Translations under genes and position numbers: made by a program | Shown here: positions 1 through 7,117 of the stretch, piece after piece | Numbering within the stretch: the first letter of the stretch is position 1 | Layout of the letters: each line of letters begins with the position of its first letter | Source: DATFES01 sp035457725 | GTDB taxonomy: Bacteria > Pseudomonadota > Alphaproteobacteria > CACIAM-22H2 | Reading direction: 5' to 3' | Length of the DNA stretch: 28,961 nucleotides | Assembly (NCBI GenBank): GCA_035457725.1 | Contig: DATIBC010000084.1 | Location: forward strand, 1 to 28,961 | The notes under the pieces: generated by a model | Seen by the model: the letters and a program-made list of their open reading frames with translations, nothing else | What the model was told of the DNA's origin: nothing | The model's database searches: none

Positions 1-170
1 TCATGGCCGCCTCTCGGATTTGGTACCGAATTTAGTACCGAAGTAGAAAATACAGGACTGAATCAGCCGATACAGGACCGAATCACGTCACTCCAAAACG
101 CATGAAACGCCAATAATTTAGCACTCTAAACGGCACTCAACGATACGTAGAAATTGGCATTTCGAGTGCG
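1..170 (-). mobile_element. End of a putative integrative element inserted in tRNA-Ser
   Basis: The first 160 bases are clearly more AT-rich than the rest of the window and abut a tRNA-Ser gene that is cut just after its anticodon. Short tandem repeats resembling integrase arm-type sites fill positions 19-85. On the minus strand a possible ATG sits at 4-2 and would open a gene running out of the window to the left, where an integrase would be expected. Tyrosine-type integrases commonly use tRNA anticodon loops as crossover sites. The junction and repeats are seen in the sequence; the element and its integrase are inferred because almost none of the coding part is present. An alternative is an intron interrupting the tRNA at the anticodon. 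Confidence 0.55.
19..85. repeat. Four related iterons, candidate integrase arm-type sites
   Basis: Two adjacent 12-base copies, TTTGGTACCGAA (19-30) and TTTAGTACCGAA (31-42), differ at one base. They are followed by two 16-base copies, ATACAGGACTGAATCA (50-65) and ATACAGGACCGAATCA (70-85), which also differ at one base. All four share a core close to RGKACYGAA in the same orientation. Their place between a possible start codon at 4 and the interrupted tRNA is what is expected of arm-type binding sites of a tyrosine recombinase. Autoregulatory operator sites are another possibility. Confidence 0.6.
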
Positions 171-198
171 GTGCGTTCAACCGCTCTGCCACCCCTCC
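157..198 (-). tRNA. tRNA-Ser(CGA), 5' half only (interrupted after the anticodon)
   Basis: Reading the minus strand from 198, the acceptor-stem strand GGAGGGG, a serine-type D arm and the anticodon loop CTCGAAA (anticodon CGA) are all present. The base match to a bacterial tRNA-Ser continues through the first bases of the 3' anticodon strand to about 157, then stops. The expected remainder of that stem, the long variable arm, the T arm with its GGTTCGAAT-type loop and the returning acceptor strand are absent from the bases that follow. It is therefore a half gene, most simply explained as an attachment site split by integration. A functional copy must exist elsewhere, perhaps rebuilt at the other end of the element. 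Confidence 0.7.
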
Positions 199-221
199 GG
201 ACTGGGCGTTCATTCGCTAGT

Positions 222-260
222 GTCGGCGCCGTCCCTCAGATAAGCGGGACCGGCGCCGAC
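222..260. repeat. Strong GC-rich hairpin in the tRNA-Ser leader
   Basis: Arms GTCGGCGCCGTCCC (222-235) and GGGACCGGCGCCGAC (246-260) pair over nearly their full length, with one bulged base and a 10-base loop. The hairpin lies between the predicted promoter and the tRNA 5' end, so it would form in the precursor leader. No U tract follows in either direction, which argues against a simple terminator. Confidence 0.5.
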
Positions 261-280
261 GATGCCGGGCGGCGGCGCGG

Positions 281-309
281 ACCATAGCCAAATCGATCAA
301 AACCCTCAA
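281..309 (-). promoter_or_regulatory. Sigma70-type promoter of the tRNA-Ser gene
   Basis: On the minus strand TTGAGG (309-304) is followed after 17 bases by TATGGT (286-281), a good match in sequence and spacing to a housekeeping promoter. Transcription would begin near 274, about 75 bases ahead of the tRNA 5' end. Because the tRNA is broken, this promoter would now read into the inserted element and toward the possible start codon at position 4. Confidence 0.55.
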
Positions 310-476
310 GCCTGGCACGCCGATCGCGGCGATCGCGCGCCGAGACGCGGCGTGCGGCATTTTCATAAACTTCCTAGCAACCGGCGCGGCTCAGCACGCC
401 CGGCGGTTAACCCGATATAAACCGGCCAGCGACAACAATTCACCGGCGCAACCATTCTGCGGCGAGTTATTGCAAG

Positions 477-611
477 ATGGTGAACCAGAGATTACCGCGA
501 TCCGCTGCGCTCCAGTACTTCATCGTGCTCTGCATGGGCGCGTGCATTTGCGTGCTCGGCCTGATCAGCAATCACCTCTTCGAGAAGGTCGCCGGGCGCG
601 CGCTATTCTGA
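477..611 (+). CDS. Small single-pass membrane protein (candidate)
   Basis: A 44-codon open frame from ATG to TGA encodes a short basic N-terminus (MVNQRLPR), one hydrophobic stretch of about 20 residues rich in Val, Leu, Cys and Gly (roughly residues 13-31), and a short polar tail ending near KVAGRALF. About 84 percent of its codons end in G or C, as in neighbouring real genes, which supports coding. The Shine-Dalgarno signal is weak (GGCGAG about ten bases upstream); a TATAAA box at 416-421 could belong to its promoter, but no clear -35 box was seen. I do not recognise the family. It could be a small envelope protein or a chance frame; the function is unknown. Confidence 0.5.
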   Translation: MVNQRLPRSAALQYFIVLCMGACICVLGLISNHLFEKVAGRALF

Positions 612-718
612 GCAAGCGGCGCCGATAGTCGGCCGCATCGTCCAACTCCATCCGGTCCTCGCGCTATCGTTTCTTTGTTTGCCGCGGCGCCCGCGCCTCG
701 GCGAAAATCGGTCGCGCC

Positions 719-1717
719 ATGCGCGACCGCAATGTCCGAGATTGCCCGACGATTCCGCTCATCGACCTTGGCGCGGCCGGGCCGCTGCAGCTCCTCGAGC
801 GCGAGCTCGCTCGCGCCCACGCGTTGCTGGCGCTGGCGCGTCGGCGCCATGGTCGTCCGTTGCTGCGGCTCGGCGATCGTGTATCGCGCGCCTGGCTGCA
901 GCGGGCCGATAATCCCTATCGCCGCGAAATTCTCGCGGTGGCCGAAATCCTCGGCGCGCCCGGCGCCATCATGCTCAACATGAGTTTCGAGTGGGGCTGC
1001 ACGAGCGGCGCCGCGCCCGATCCGTCCAGCCGCGGCAACCGGATGATGCGCGTCCTCGACTGGCCGGTCGAGGGGCTAGGCCGTTATGTCGTCGTCGCCC
1101 GACACGAGGCTCCAGCCGGGCCCTACTTCGACATCACCTGGCCCGGCGCGGTCGGCGTCCTGAACGCCATGGCGCCGAAGCGTTTTGCCGCGGCGATCAA
1201 TCAAGCGCCGATGGTTCGTCACGGCCTTACGCTCGCCGGTGACTGGACAAGGAACCGAATCGCCGTCTGGCGGAGCCGCGCGCTGCCACCCGCCCATTTG
1301 CTCCGACGCGTCTTCTCCATCGCCGCCGACTTTGCCGCCGCCAAGGAAATGCTCATCCACACGCCCATCGCGCTGCCGGCGCTGTTCATCTTGAGCGGCA
1401 TCAAAACCGAGGAAGGCTGCGTCATCGAGCGTCTCGAAAATCGCGCCTTCGTCCACGACGGGGCGGTCGCTTGCGCCAACGACTGGCTGAGCCCCGGCCT
1501 TCATGGCCGCAGCCGCGGTCGCGACAATCGCCGCCGTCGCCAGGCATTGACGCAAATCCAGCTCGCCCCCAACAACCATTTTGCCTGGCTGGCACCGCCG
1601 ATCCTGAACCGCCGGACCCGCCTCGCCCTGACGGCCAATGCCGCGCTGGGCCAACTGGCCATCCTCGGTGTCGAGCACGAGCAAGCGGCAACTCGCGAAT
1701 TTTCCTTGAATTTCTGA
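719..1717 (+). CDS. Cys-type Ntn-hydrolase of the choloylglycine hydrolase / acid ceramidase / C45 kind
   Basis: This 332-residue protein carries the signature pattern of linear-amide hydrolases that use an N-terminal cysteine. The motif EWGCTS places the likely nucleophile at Cys94, followed by R-x-LDW about 20 residues on and then VGVLNAMAPKRFAAAINQAP. A C-terminal block with HTPIALPALFILSG and EEGCVIERLENR resembles the substrate-pocket region of the C45/acid-ceramidase-like group. In related enzymes autocleavage before the cysteine removes the propeptide, so residues 1-93 may be a prosegment. The substrate is unknown; N-acyl amides or beta-lactam-like amides are possible. It stands alone between the element junction and rplU. 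The start at 719 is chosen as the first good ATG but has no obvious ribosome site. Family assignment is fairly sure, exact function is not. Confidence 0.65.
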   Translation: MRDRNVRDCPTIPLIDLGAAGPLQLLERELARAHALLALARRRHGRPLLRLGDRVSRAWLQRADNPYRREILAVAEILGAPGAIMLNMSFEWGCTSGAAPDPSSRGNRMMRVLDWPVEGLGRYVVVARHEAPAGPYFDITWPGAVGVLNAMAPKRFAAAINQAPMVRHGLTLAGDWTRNRIAVWRSRALPPAHLLRRVFSIAADFAAAKEMLIHTPIALPALFILSGIKTEEGCVIERLENRAFVHDGAVACANDWLSPGLHGRSRGRDNRRRRQALTQIQLAPNNHFAWLAPPILNRRTRLALTANAALGQLAILGVEHEQAATREFSLNF

Positions 1718-1739
1718 TGGTTATGGGGTGCAAATCCGC

Positions 1740-1767
1740 TTGACAGGGGAACCAGCGCGGCTATAGT
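1740..1767 (+). promoter_or_regulatory. Sigma70-type promoter of rplU-rpmA
   Basis: TTGACA (1740-1745) and TATAGT (1762-1767) are separated by 16 bases, a near-consensus housekeeping promoter just after the preceding gene. Transcription would start near 1774 and leave a leader of about 95 bases before rplU. That leader is long enough for ribosomal-protein feedback, but I see no specific regulatory fold. Confidence 0.7.
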
Positions 1768-1868
1768 GCGCGCCTCGTGCGCCGCGGAGCTGTGACAAGC
1801 GCCGCGGCGTTGTCGCATTTGTCTCCGCGCAGCGCGGTCGCGCTCGGCACTTCGAACGGTTCGGCGCC

Positions 1869-2288
1869 ATGTACGCAGTCATCCAAACCGGCGGCAAACA
1901 ATATAAGGTCGCCCAGAACGACGTGATCGTCGTCGAGAAGCTGCCGGCAGCGTCGGGCGACACCGTCGAGTTCGGCGAGGTACTGATGGTCGCCGACGGC
2001 GCCAAGCGCGCGGTGGGCGCGCCTTGGGTGGCCGGCGCGCTGGTCATCGCCACGGTGCTCGACCAGGGCAAGGGCGACAAGATCATCGTCTTCAAGAAAA
2101 AGCGGCGGAAAAACTATCGCCGCAAGAACGGCCACCGCCAGTTCCACACGGTGCTGCGCATCTCGGGCATCTACACCGATGGCGCGCGCCCGGCCGCCGA
2201 GGCGAAGGCCGCGCCCGTGCCAAAGGCGGCGAAGAAGAAATCGGCGAAGGCGCCGGCAAGGAAGAAGGCGGCGAAGGCGAAGGAGTAG
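1869..2288 (+). CDS. rplU: 50S ribosomal protein L21
   Basis: The protein opens with MYAVIQTGGKQYKV, the hallmark of L21, and keeps the family core through FKKKRRKNYRRKNGHRQ and the HTVLRISGI end of the domain at about residue 101. L21 binds 23S rRNA in the large subunit together with L20. The protein is 139 residues, whereas E. coli L21 has 103. The surplus is an Ala/Lys/Pro-rich tail from about residue 107 that is probably disordered and RNA-binding; such tails are common in alphaproteobacterial L21. It is the first gene after a strong promoter, and rpmA follows after six bases. Confidence 0.98.
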   Translation: MYAVIQTGGKQYKVAQNDVIVVEKLPAASGDTVEFGEVLMVADGAKRAVGAPWVAGALVIATVLDQGKGDKIIVFKKKRRKNYRRKNGHRQFHTVLRISGIYTDGARPAAEAKAAPVPKAAKKKSAKAPARKKAAKAKE

Positions 2289-2294
2289 ACGGTC

Positions 2295-2573
2295 ATGGCG
2301 CACAAGAAAGCAGGCGGTTCCTCGCGCAATGGCCGCGATTCGGCGGGCAGGCGCCTCGGCGTCAAGCGCTTTGGCGATCAGCTCGTGCCGGCGGGAAACA
2401 TCCTCGTGCGCCAGCGCGGCACGACGTTTCATCCCGGAACCAATGTCGGCATAGGGCGCGACCATACGCTCTTCGCCAAGGTCGCCGGCAAAGTGAAGTT
2501 CGTTCGCAAGACGGGCGGCCGGATATTCATCGCCATCGAGCCACAAAAGCTGTCGACCGAGGCCGCCGAGTAG
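2295..2573 (+). CDS. rpmA: 50S ribosomal protein L27
   Basis: The 92-residue protein starts MAHKKAGGSSRNGRDS, the flexible N-terminal arm that reaches the peptidyl-transferase centre, followed by GVKRFGDQ and the RQRGTTFHPGTNVG motif typical of L27. Length and sequence match the family. No N-terminal cleavage motif of the Firmicutes type is present. The ribosome-binding sequence AAGGAG overlaps the end of rplU about ten bases before the ATG, so the two genes form one transcription unit. Downstream lies a non-coding repeat region before obgE. Confidence 0.98.
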   Translation: MAHKKAGGSSRNGRDSAGRRLGVKRFGDQLVPAGNILVRQRGTTFHPGTNVGIGRDHTLFAKVAGKVKFVRKTGGRIFIAIEPQKLSTEAAE

Positions 2574-2621
2574 GCCGTCCCTCGCCCGCCGACGAAGCAG
2601 GCTGGAATTGTCGGGGGAACG

Positions 2622-2816
2622 GCTAGTACCAACTTTCTAAGTCTGGCGAGTGGCGTGTCACACGGCCACCAAGACCGAAAGTTGGCAGCAAAATCAAGAT
2701 TCTGGTACTCGGAATCGCTGATTCCAGCCATCATGTCCATCATCCCCTTCGGCGCTCTGGTGCTCCCAGGGCTTGCACGGCGCACGTGGCGCGAATACGC
2801 GATTCCGGGTACTAGG
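2622..2816. repeat. Inverted-repeat element between rpmA and obgE
   Basis: This non-coding stretch has layered symmetry. CCAACTTTC (2629-2637) pairs with GAAAGTTGG (2677-2685) around an inner imperfect hairpin. Downstream, the 16-base arms TGGTACTCGGAATCGC (2703-2718) and GCGATTCCGGGTACTA (2799-2814) are inverted copies matching at 14 of 16 bases, about 80 bases apart. GGAATC-GCT-GATTCC (2711-2725) is a further small palindrome, and CTAGTACC near 2623-2630 mirrors GGTACTAG near 2809-2815. Short open frames cross it on both strands but lack recognisable products. It looks like a miniature mobile or interspersed repeat. Its effect on obgE expression is unknown. Confidence 0.55.
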
Positions 2817-2845
2817 CCGATCCCCCGTTTCGTTTCTGGACGTCG

Positions 2846-3892
2846 ATGAAGTTTCTCGATCAAGCCAAGATCTACGTGAAAAGCGGCGACGGCGGCGCCG
2901 GCTGCGTCGCCTTCCGGCGCGAGAAATTCATCGAATTCGGCGGCCCCGACGGCGGCGACGGCGGGCGCGGCGGCGATGTCGTTCTGATCGCGGTCGACAA
3001 CCTCAACACGCTCATCGATTACCGCTATCAGCAGCATTTTCGTGCGCGAAACGGCCATCATGGCCAAGGGCAGAACCGCACCGGCGCAGACGGTGTGGAC
3101 GTCGTCCTCAAGGTACCGGTCGGCACGCAGGTTTTCGAGGAGGACAACGAGACCCTTCTTGCCGATATGACGCGCGCCGGGCAGAGCGTCGCGCTCGCCA
3201 AGGGCGGCGACGGCGGTTTCGGCAATGCCCACTACAAGTCCTCGACCAACCAGGCCCCCCGCCGCGCCGATCCCGGCTGGCCCGGCGAGGAACGTTGGCT
3301 GTGGCTGCGATTGAAGCTGATCGCCGATGTCGGGCTGGTCGGATTGCCCAACGCCGGCAAATCGACCTTTCTCGCCGCCGTCTCGCGCGCCAAGCCGAAA
3401 ATCGCCGATTATCCATTCACCACGCTCAAGCCGCAGCTTGGCGTGGTGGCGATCGACGGGCGCGAGTTCGTCGTCGCCGACCTGCCCGGGCTCATCGAAG
3501 GCGCGCACGAAGGCCGCGGCCTTGGCCACCGCTTTCTGGGCCATGTCGAGCGATGCGGGGCGATCTTGCACCTGGTCGACGGCACGCACGACGACGTTGC
3601 CGAGGCGTATCGCGCCGTTCGCCGCGAGCTCGTCGCTTATGGGCAAGGACTTGCCGACAAACCCGAGATCATCGGGCTCAACAAGCGCGATGCGATTGGC
3701 CCCGCCGAGCTGAAGGCGAAGCGTGCCCAGTTGGCGCGCGCGGCGCGGCGGCTGTCGCCGGGCGCGCGTGTCATTGCGCTTTCGGCCGTCTCGGGAGCGG
3801 GCGTCGAGGACGTCTTGCGCGCGCTGGCCGGCCTTGTCGATGCGCGCCGTACGCACGATGCGGCAGCGGCTGCCAGCGAGCCGGTGTCGTGA
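2846..3892 (+). CDS. obgE: GTPase Obg/CgtA, ribosome assembly factor
   Basis: The 348-residue protein has the Gly-rich Obg fold at residues 1-158 (MKFLDQAKIYVKSGDGGAGC, then GGPDGGDGGRGG), followed by a GTPase domain. G1 is GLPNAGKS at 166-173, the switch motif YPFTT is at 189-193, G3 DLPG at 212-215, G4 NKRD at 279-282 and a SAVSG G5 motif lies later. Obg binds the 50S subunit and couples its maturation to GTP and ppGpp levels. There is no long C-terminal OCT domain, as is usual outside Firmicutes. The start is fixed by the conserved MKFLDQ. The end overlaps the proB start by four bases (GTGA), suggesting translational coupling. Confidence 0.97.
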   Translation: MKFLDQAKIYVKSGDGGAGCVAFRREKFIEFGGPDGGDGGRGGDVVLIAVDNLNTLIDYRYQQHFRARNGHHGQGQNRTGADGVDVVLKVPVGTQVFEEDNETLLADMTRAGQSVALAKGGDGGFGNAHYKSSTNQAPRRADPGWPGEERWLWLRLKLIADVGLVGLPNAGKSTFLAAVSRAKPKIADYPFTTLKPQLGVVAIDGREFVVADLPGLIEGAHEGRGLGHRFLGHVERCGAILHLVDGTHDDVAEAYRAVRRELVAYGQGLADKPEIIGLNKRDAIGPAELKAKRAQLARAARRLSPGARVIALSAVSGAGVEDVLRALAGLVDARRTHDAAAAASEPVS

Positions 3893-5031
3893 ACGACTCC
3901 GCCGAAAGCGCCCGGCCACGCGCCTTGCTTGCCGATGCGAAGCGTCTCGTTGTCAAGATCGGCTCGGCGCTGCTCGTTGACGAGGAGAGCGGCGATCTGC
4001 GCCGTGCCTGGCTCGACAGCCTGGCCGACGACATCGCGCGCATCAAGCGACGCGGCGTCGAGGTGCTGGTGGTCTCCTCCGGCGCGATCGCCGTCGGCCG
4101 CCGCCACCTTGGGCTCACCGGCAAGGCGCTGAAGCTCGAGGAAAAGCAGGCCGCCGCCGCGACCGGGCAGATCCGCCTCGCGCATGCCTATCAAGCGACG
4201 CTCGCCCGTCACGACATCACCGTGGCGCAGATCCTGTTGACGCCCGATGACACCGAGGAGCGCCGGCGCCATCTCAATGCCCGGGCGACCATCGGACAGC
4301 TCCTCAAGCTCGGCGCGGTGCCGGTAATCAACGAGAACGACACCGTGGCGACGGAGGAAATCCGTTTCGGCGACAACGACCGCTTGGCGGCGCGCGTGGC
4401 GCAGATGATGAGCGCCGATACGCTCGTTCTCCTCTCGGACATCGACGGCCTGTACACCGCCGATCCGCGCCGTCACGCCGACGCGCGTCGTCTCGACACG
4501 GTCACCGAGATCACCCGTGACATCGAGGGCATGGCCGGCGAGGCACCGGCCGGCTACTCCTCAGGCGGAATGGTCACCAAGATCGTCGCCGGCAAGATCG
4601 CGCTCGCTGCCGGTTGTCGCATGGCGATCGCGCTCGGCGCGCGTGCCCACCCGCTCGCCGCACTCGAGGCAGGCGCGCCATGCACTTGGTTCATGCCGCA
4701 GGCCGGCCCGAAGACGGCGCGCAAGCGGTGGATCGCCGGCGCGCTCAAGCCGATCGGCGCGCTCGTCGTCGACGATGGCGCGCGCGCCGCGCTCGCCGCC
4801 GGCAAAAGCTTGCTGCCAGCGGGCGTGGTCGCGGTCGATGGACGATTTCAACGCGGCGACCCGGTGGTGGTCCGCGATCGTCAAGGGCGCGAGATCGCCC
4901 GCGGCTTGTCGGCGTATTCATCGGCCGATGCCGAGCGTATCCGCGGCCACAAGAGCCGTGAAATCGAGCGGATCCTCGGCTACCGTGGGCGCGACGAGAT
5001 GATCCACCGCGACGATTTGGTGCTGAACTGA
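3889..5031 (+). CDS. proB: Glutamate 5-kinase
   Basis: ProB phosphorylates glutamate to glutamyl-5-phosphate, the first step of proline synthesis. The 380-residue protein has an amino-acid-kinase domain with VVKIGSALL near the N-terminus, VVSSGAIAVGRRHLGL, PVINENDTVATEEIRFGDND and LLSDIDGLYTADPR, and a C-terminal PUA domain from about residue 285 that ends in MIHRDDLVLN. Length fits the PUA-containing form. The GTG start at 3889 overlaps the obgE stop; the open frame continues upstream, but there it is only obgE read out of frame. ProA follows one base after the stop, so the two enzymes that share the unstable intermediate are made together. Feedback inhibition by proline is typical of the family. 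Confidence 0.96.
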   Translation: MNDSAESARPRALLADAKRLVVKIGSALLVDEESGDLRRAWLDSLADDIARIKRRGVEVLVVSSGAIAVGRRHLGLTGKALKLEEKQAAAATGQIRLAHAYQATLARHDITVAQILLTPDDTEERRRHLNARATIGQLLKLGAVPVINENDTVATEEIRFGDNDRLAARVAQMMSADTLVLLSDIDGLYTADPRRHADARRLDTVTEITRDIEGMAGEAPAGYSSGGMVTKIVAGKIALAAGCRMAIALGARAHPLAALEAGAPCTWFMPQAGPKTARKRWIAGALKPIGALVVDDGARAALAAGKSLLPAGVVAVDGRFQRGDPVVVRDRQGREIARGLSAYSSADAERIRGHKSREIERILGYRGRDEMIHRDDLVLN

Positions 5032-5032
5032 G

Positions 5033-6316
5033 ATGAGCGCCGACACGGTTGCGCCGACCAACACGCTTGATGCGCAGATGCGCACGATCGGCGCCGCGGC
5101 GCGCGCTGCGGCGCGGGTACTGGCGGGCGCGTCGAGCGAGGTCAAGGACGAGGCGCTGCGCGCCGGTGCTGACGAAATCCGCGCCCGCATGAACGACGTT
5201 CTGGCCGCCAATCGGATCGACCTTGCGGCCGCCGAAAGCGCGGGCGCGACCGCCGCCTTTCTCGACCGCGTGCGCCTCGACGCGGCGCGCATCGAGGGTA
5301 TTGCACGCGGGTTGGAGGATGTCGCCAAGCTCGCCGATCCGGTCGGCGCCGTCGCCGCCGAGTGGAAGCGGCCCAACGGCTTGACCATTCGCCGCATCCA
5401 GACGCCGATCGGCGTGATCGGCATAATCTACGAAGCGCGGCCGAACGTGACGGCCGACGCGGGCGGGCTGTGCCTCAAGGCCGGCAACGCGGCGATTCTG
5501 CGCGGCGGCTCGGAGAGCTTCGAGACTTCGCGAGTCCTGGTCGATTGTCTGCGCCGCGCCTGCGCGCATCGGCGCCTGCCGTCCGACGCCGTGCAGCTCG
5601 TTCCGACGCGCGATCGCGCCGCGGTCGGAATGATGCTGGCGATGCGCGAGGACATCGACGTCATCGTTCCGCGCGGCGGCAAGTCGCTCATCGAACGCGT
5701 GGCGCGCGAGGCGCGGATGCCGGTGATCGCTCATCTCGAAGGGCTTTGCCACACCTACGTTCACGAATCGGCCGATCCGGATATGGCGCGGCGCGTCGTC
5801 TTCAATGCCAAAATGCGGCGGCCGGGGGTCTGCGGCGCCACCGAGACGCTGCTGGTCGACCGCTCGGCGGCGATGCGGCTGTTGCCGCCGATCCTCCACG
5901 ACCTGTTCAAGGCGGGATGCGAGATTCGCGGCGAGGAGGACACGCAGCGCTTCGATCCGCGAGTGAGGCCGGCGCGCGAGGACGATTGGCGCACCGAGTA
6001 TCTCGACGCCATCTTGTCGGTGAAGCTGGTGGATGGCGTCGACGCCGCGATCGCGCATGTCAATCATTATGGCTCGCATCATACCGATGCGATCGTCGCC
6101 TCGGACGCCGATGCGGCGCGCCGCTTCCTCGAGATGGTCGACAGCGCCATCGTACTGCACAACGCCTCGACCCAGTTCGCCGACGGCGGCGAGTTCGGAT
6201 TTGGCGCCGAGATCGGCATCTCGACGGCGCGCCTGCCGCCGCGCGGACCGGTCGGCGCCGAACAGCTCACCACCTACAAGTATGTTGTGCTTGGCGCCGG
6301 GCAGACGCGAGCATGA
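5033..6316 (+). CDS. proA: Glutamate-5-semialdehyde dehydrogenase (gamma-glutamyl phosphate reductase)
   Basis: ProA reduces glutamyl-5-phosphate with NADPH to glutamate semialdehyde, which cyclises on the way to proline. The 427-residue protein matches the family in length and carries PIGVIGIIYEARPNVTADA, the cofactor-region motif GNAAILRGGSE, PRGGKSLI, and the catalytic-cysteine segment RRPGVCGATETLL with Cys267. The C-terminal EFGFGAEIGISTARLPPRGP block is also conserved. It starts directly after proB and completes the pathway segment; the last step enzyme ProC is not in the window. Confidence 0.97.
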   Translation: MSADTVAPTNTLDAQMRTIGAAARAAARVLAGASSEVKDEALRAGADEIRARMNDVLAANRIDLAAAESAGATAAFLDRVRLDAARIEGIARGLEDVAKLADPVGAVAAEWKRPNGLTIRRIQTPIGVIGIIYEARPNVTADAGGLCLKAGNAAILRGGSESFETSRVLVDCLRRACAHRRLPSDAVQLVPTRDRAAVGMMLAMREDIDVIVPRGGKSLIERVAREARMPVIAHLEGLCHTYVHESADPDMARRVVFNAKMRRPGVCGATETLLVDRSAAMRLLPPILHDLFKAGCEIRGEEDTQRFDPRVRPAREDDWRTEYLDAILSVKLVDGVDAAIAHVNHYGSHHTDAIVASDADAARRFLEMVDSAIVLHNASTQFADGGEFGFGAEIGISTARLPPRGPVGAEQLTTYKYVVLGAGQTRA

Positions 6317-6397
6317 CTCTCGGCGCCGGGCCAGATACCCTCGCCGAGTCCGACCGACGGCGGCATGCGCGCGCTTCGTTCGGGTGAGTGTCGCCGC

Positions 6398-7033
6398 ATG
6401 ATCGCCCGACCGCTCGCGGCGCGAGCATTCGGACCGCCCCCGCCGCCATGCGTGGGCCTGCTGGGCGGGTCGTTCAATCCGGCGCATGATGGCCACCGCC
6501 ATATCGCCGAGCTGGCCTTGAAGCGATTGGCGCTCGACGAAGTCTGGTGGATGGTCTCGCCGCAAAACCCGCTCAAGCCCGACCGCGACATGGCTTCGCT
6601 GGCAGCGCGGCAGGCCAGCGCGCGGCGGCACGCCTCGCATCCGCGAATGCGCGTCACCGCGATCGAGAACGCGCTTAAGACCAGATACACCGCCGACACG
6701 CTTACAGCGCTCCGTCGCCGCTTCCCGCGCATACGTTTTGTTTGGTTAATGGGCGCCGACAATCTCGCCCAGATGGAGCGCTGGGAGCGCTGGTCACTCA
6801 TATTTCACACGATGCCGATTGCGGTCTTCGCGCGGCTTCCGTATTCTACCAAGGCATTGGCCAGCAAGGCGGCGCGCCGGTTTTCGCGACTACGCCGTCC
6901 GCCGCGCCACGCGGCGCGGCTCGCGCGCGATGACTTGCCCGCCTGGGTGTTCCTCCACACCCGGCTGCATCCCGCCTCGGCGAGCGCCATTCGCCGGGCA
7001 CGGAGTCCGGGCCGGGTACGGCGGACCACTTGA
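6398..7033 (+). CDS. nadD: Nicotinate-nucleotide adenylyltransferase
   Basis: NadD transfers AMP from ATP to nicotinate mononucleotide, making deamido-NAD. The nucleotidyltransferase signature GLLGGSFNPAHDGHRHIA lies near the N-terminus, followed by WWMVSPQNPLKP, the Arg/His-rich MRVTAIE block, WLMGADNLAQMERW and a C-terminal SASAIRRA equivalent to the usual ISSTxIR motif. I chose the ATG at 6398, giving 211 residues, close to the family norm. An upstream in-frame ATG at 6365 would add eleven residues without conserved content. RsfS follows after about 85 bases, the common bacterial nadD-rsfS-rlmH order. Confidence 0.95.
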   Translation: MIARPLAARAFGPPPPPCVGLLGGSFNPAHDGHRHIAELALKRLALDEVWWMVSPQNPLKPDRDMASLAARQASARRHASHPRMRVTAIENALKTRYTADTLTALRRRFPRIRFVWLMGADNLAQMERWERWSLIFHTMPIAVFARLPYSTKALASKAARRFSRLRRPPRHAARLARDDLPAWVFLHTRLHPASASAIRRARSPGRVRRTT

Positions 7034-7117
7034 TGTGTCCGGTCGCCGGCTCGCACGGGCGGAGCGAGGGCGGCCATATGGTCACGCCGCCCATGGAAGG
7101 AGAGTCAAATCCCGCGC

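Noticed and set aside
2655..2849. 64-codon plus-strand frame between rpmA and obgE
   Set aside because: It lies wholly in the inverted-repeat region, overlaps the obgE start and has no recognisable product; the repeat explains it better.
2429..3919. 496-codon minus-strand open frame opposite rpmA and obgE
   Set aside because: It is antisense to two unmistakable conserved genes, and its length follows from the high G/C content at third positions.
4745..6640. 631-codon minus-strand open frame opposite proB, proA and nadD
   Set aside because: It mirrors the codon bias of the real proline genes and has no domain signature.
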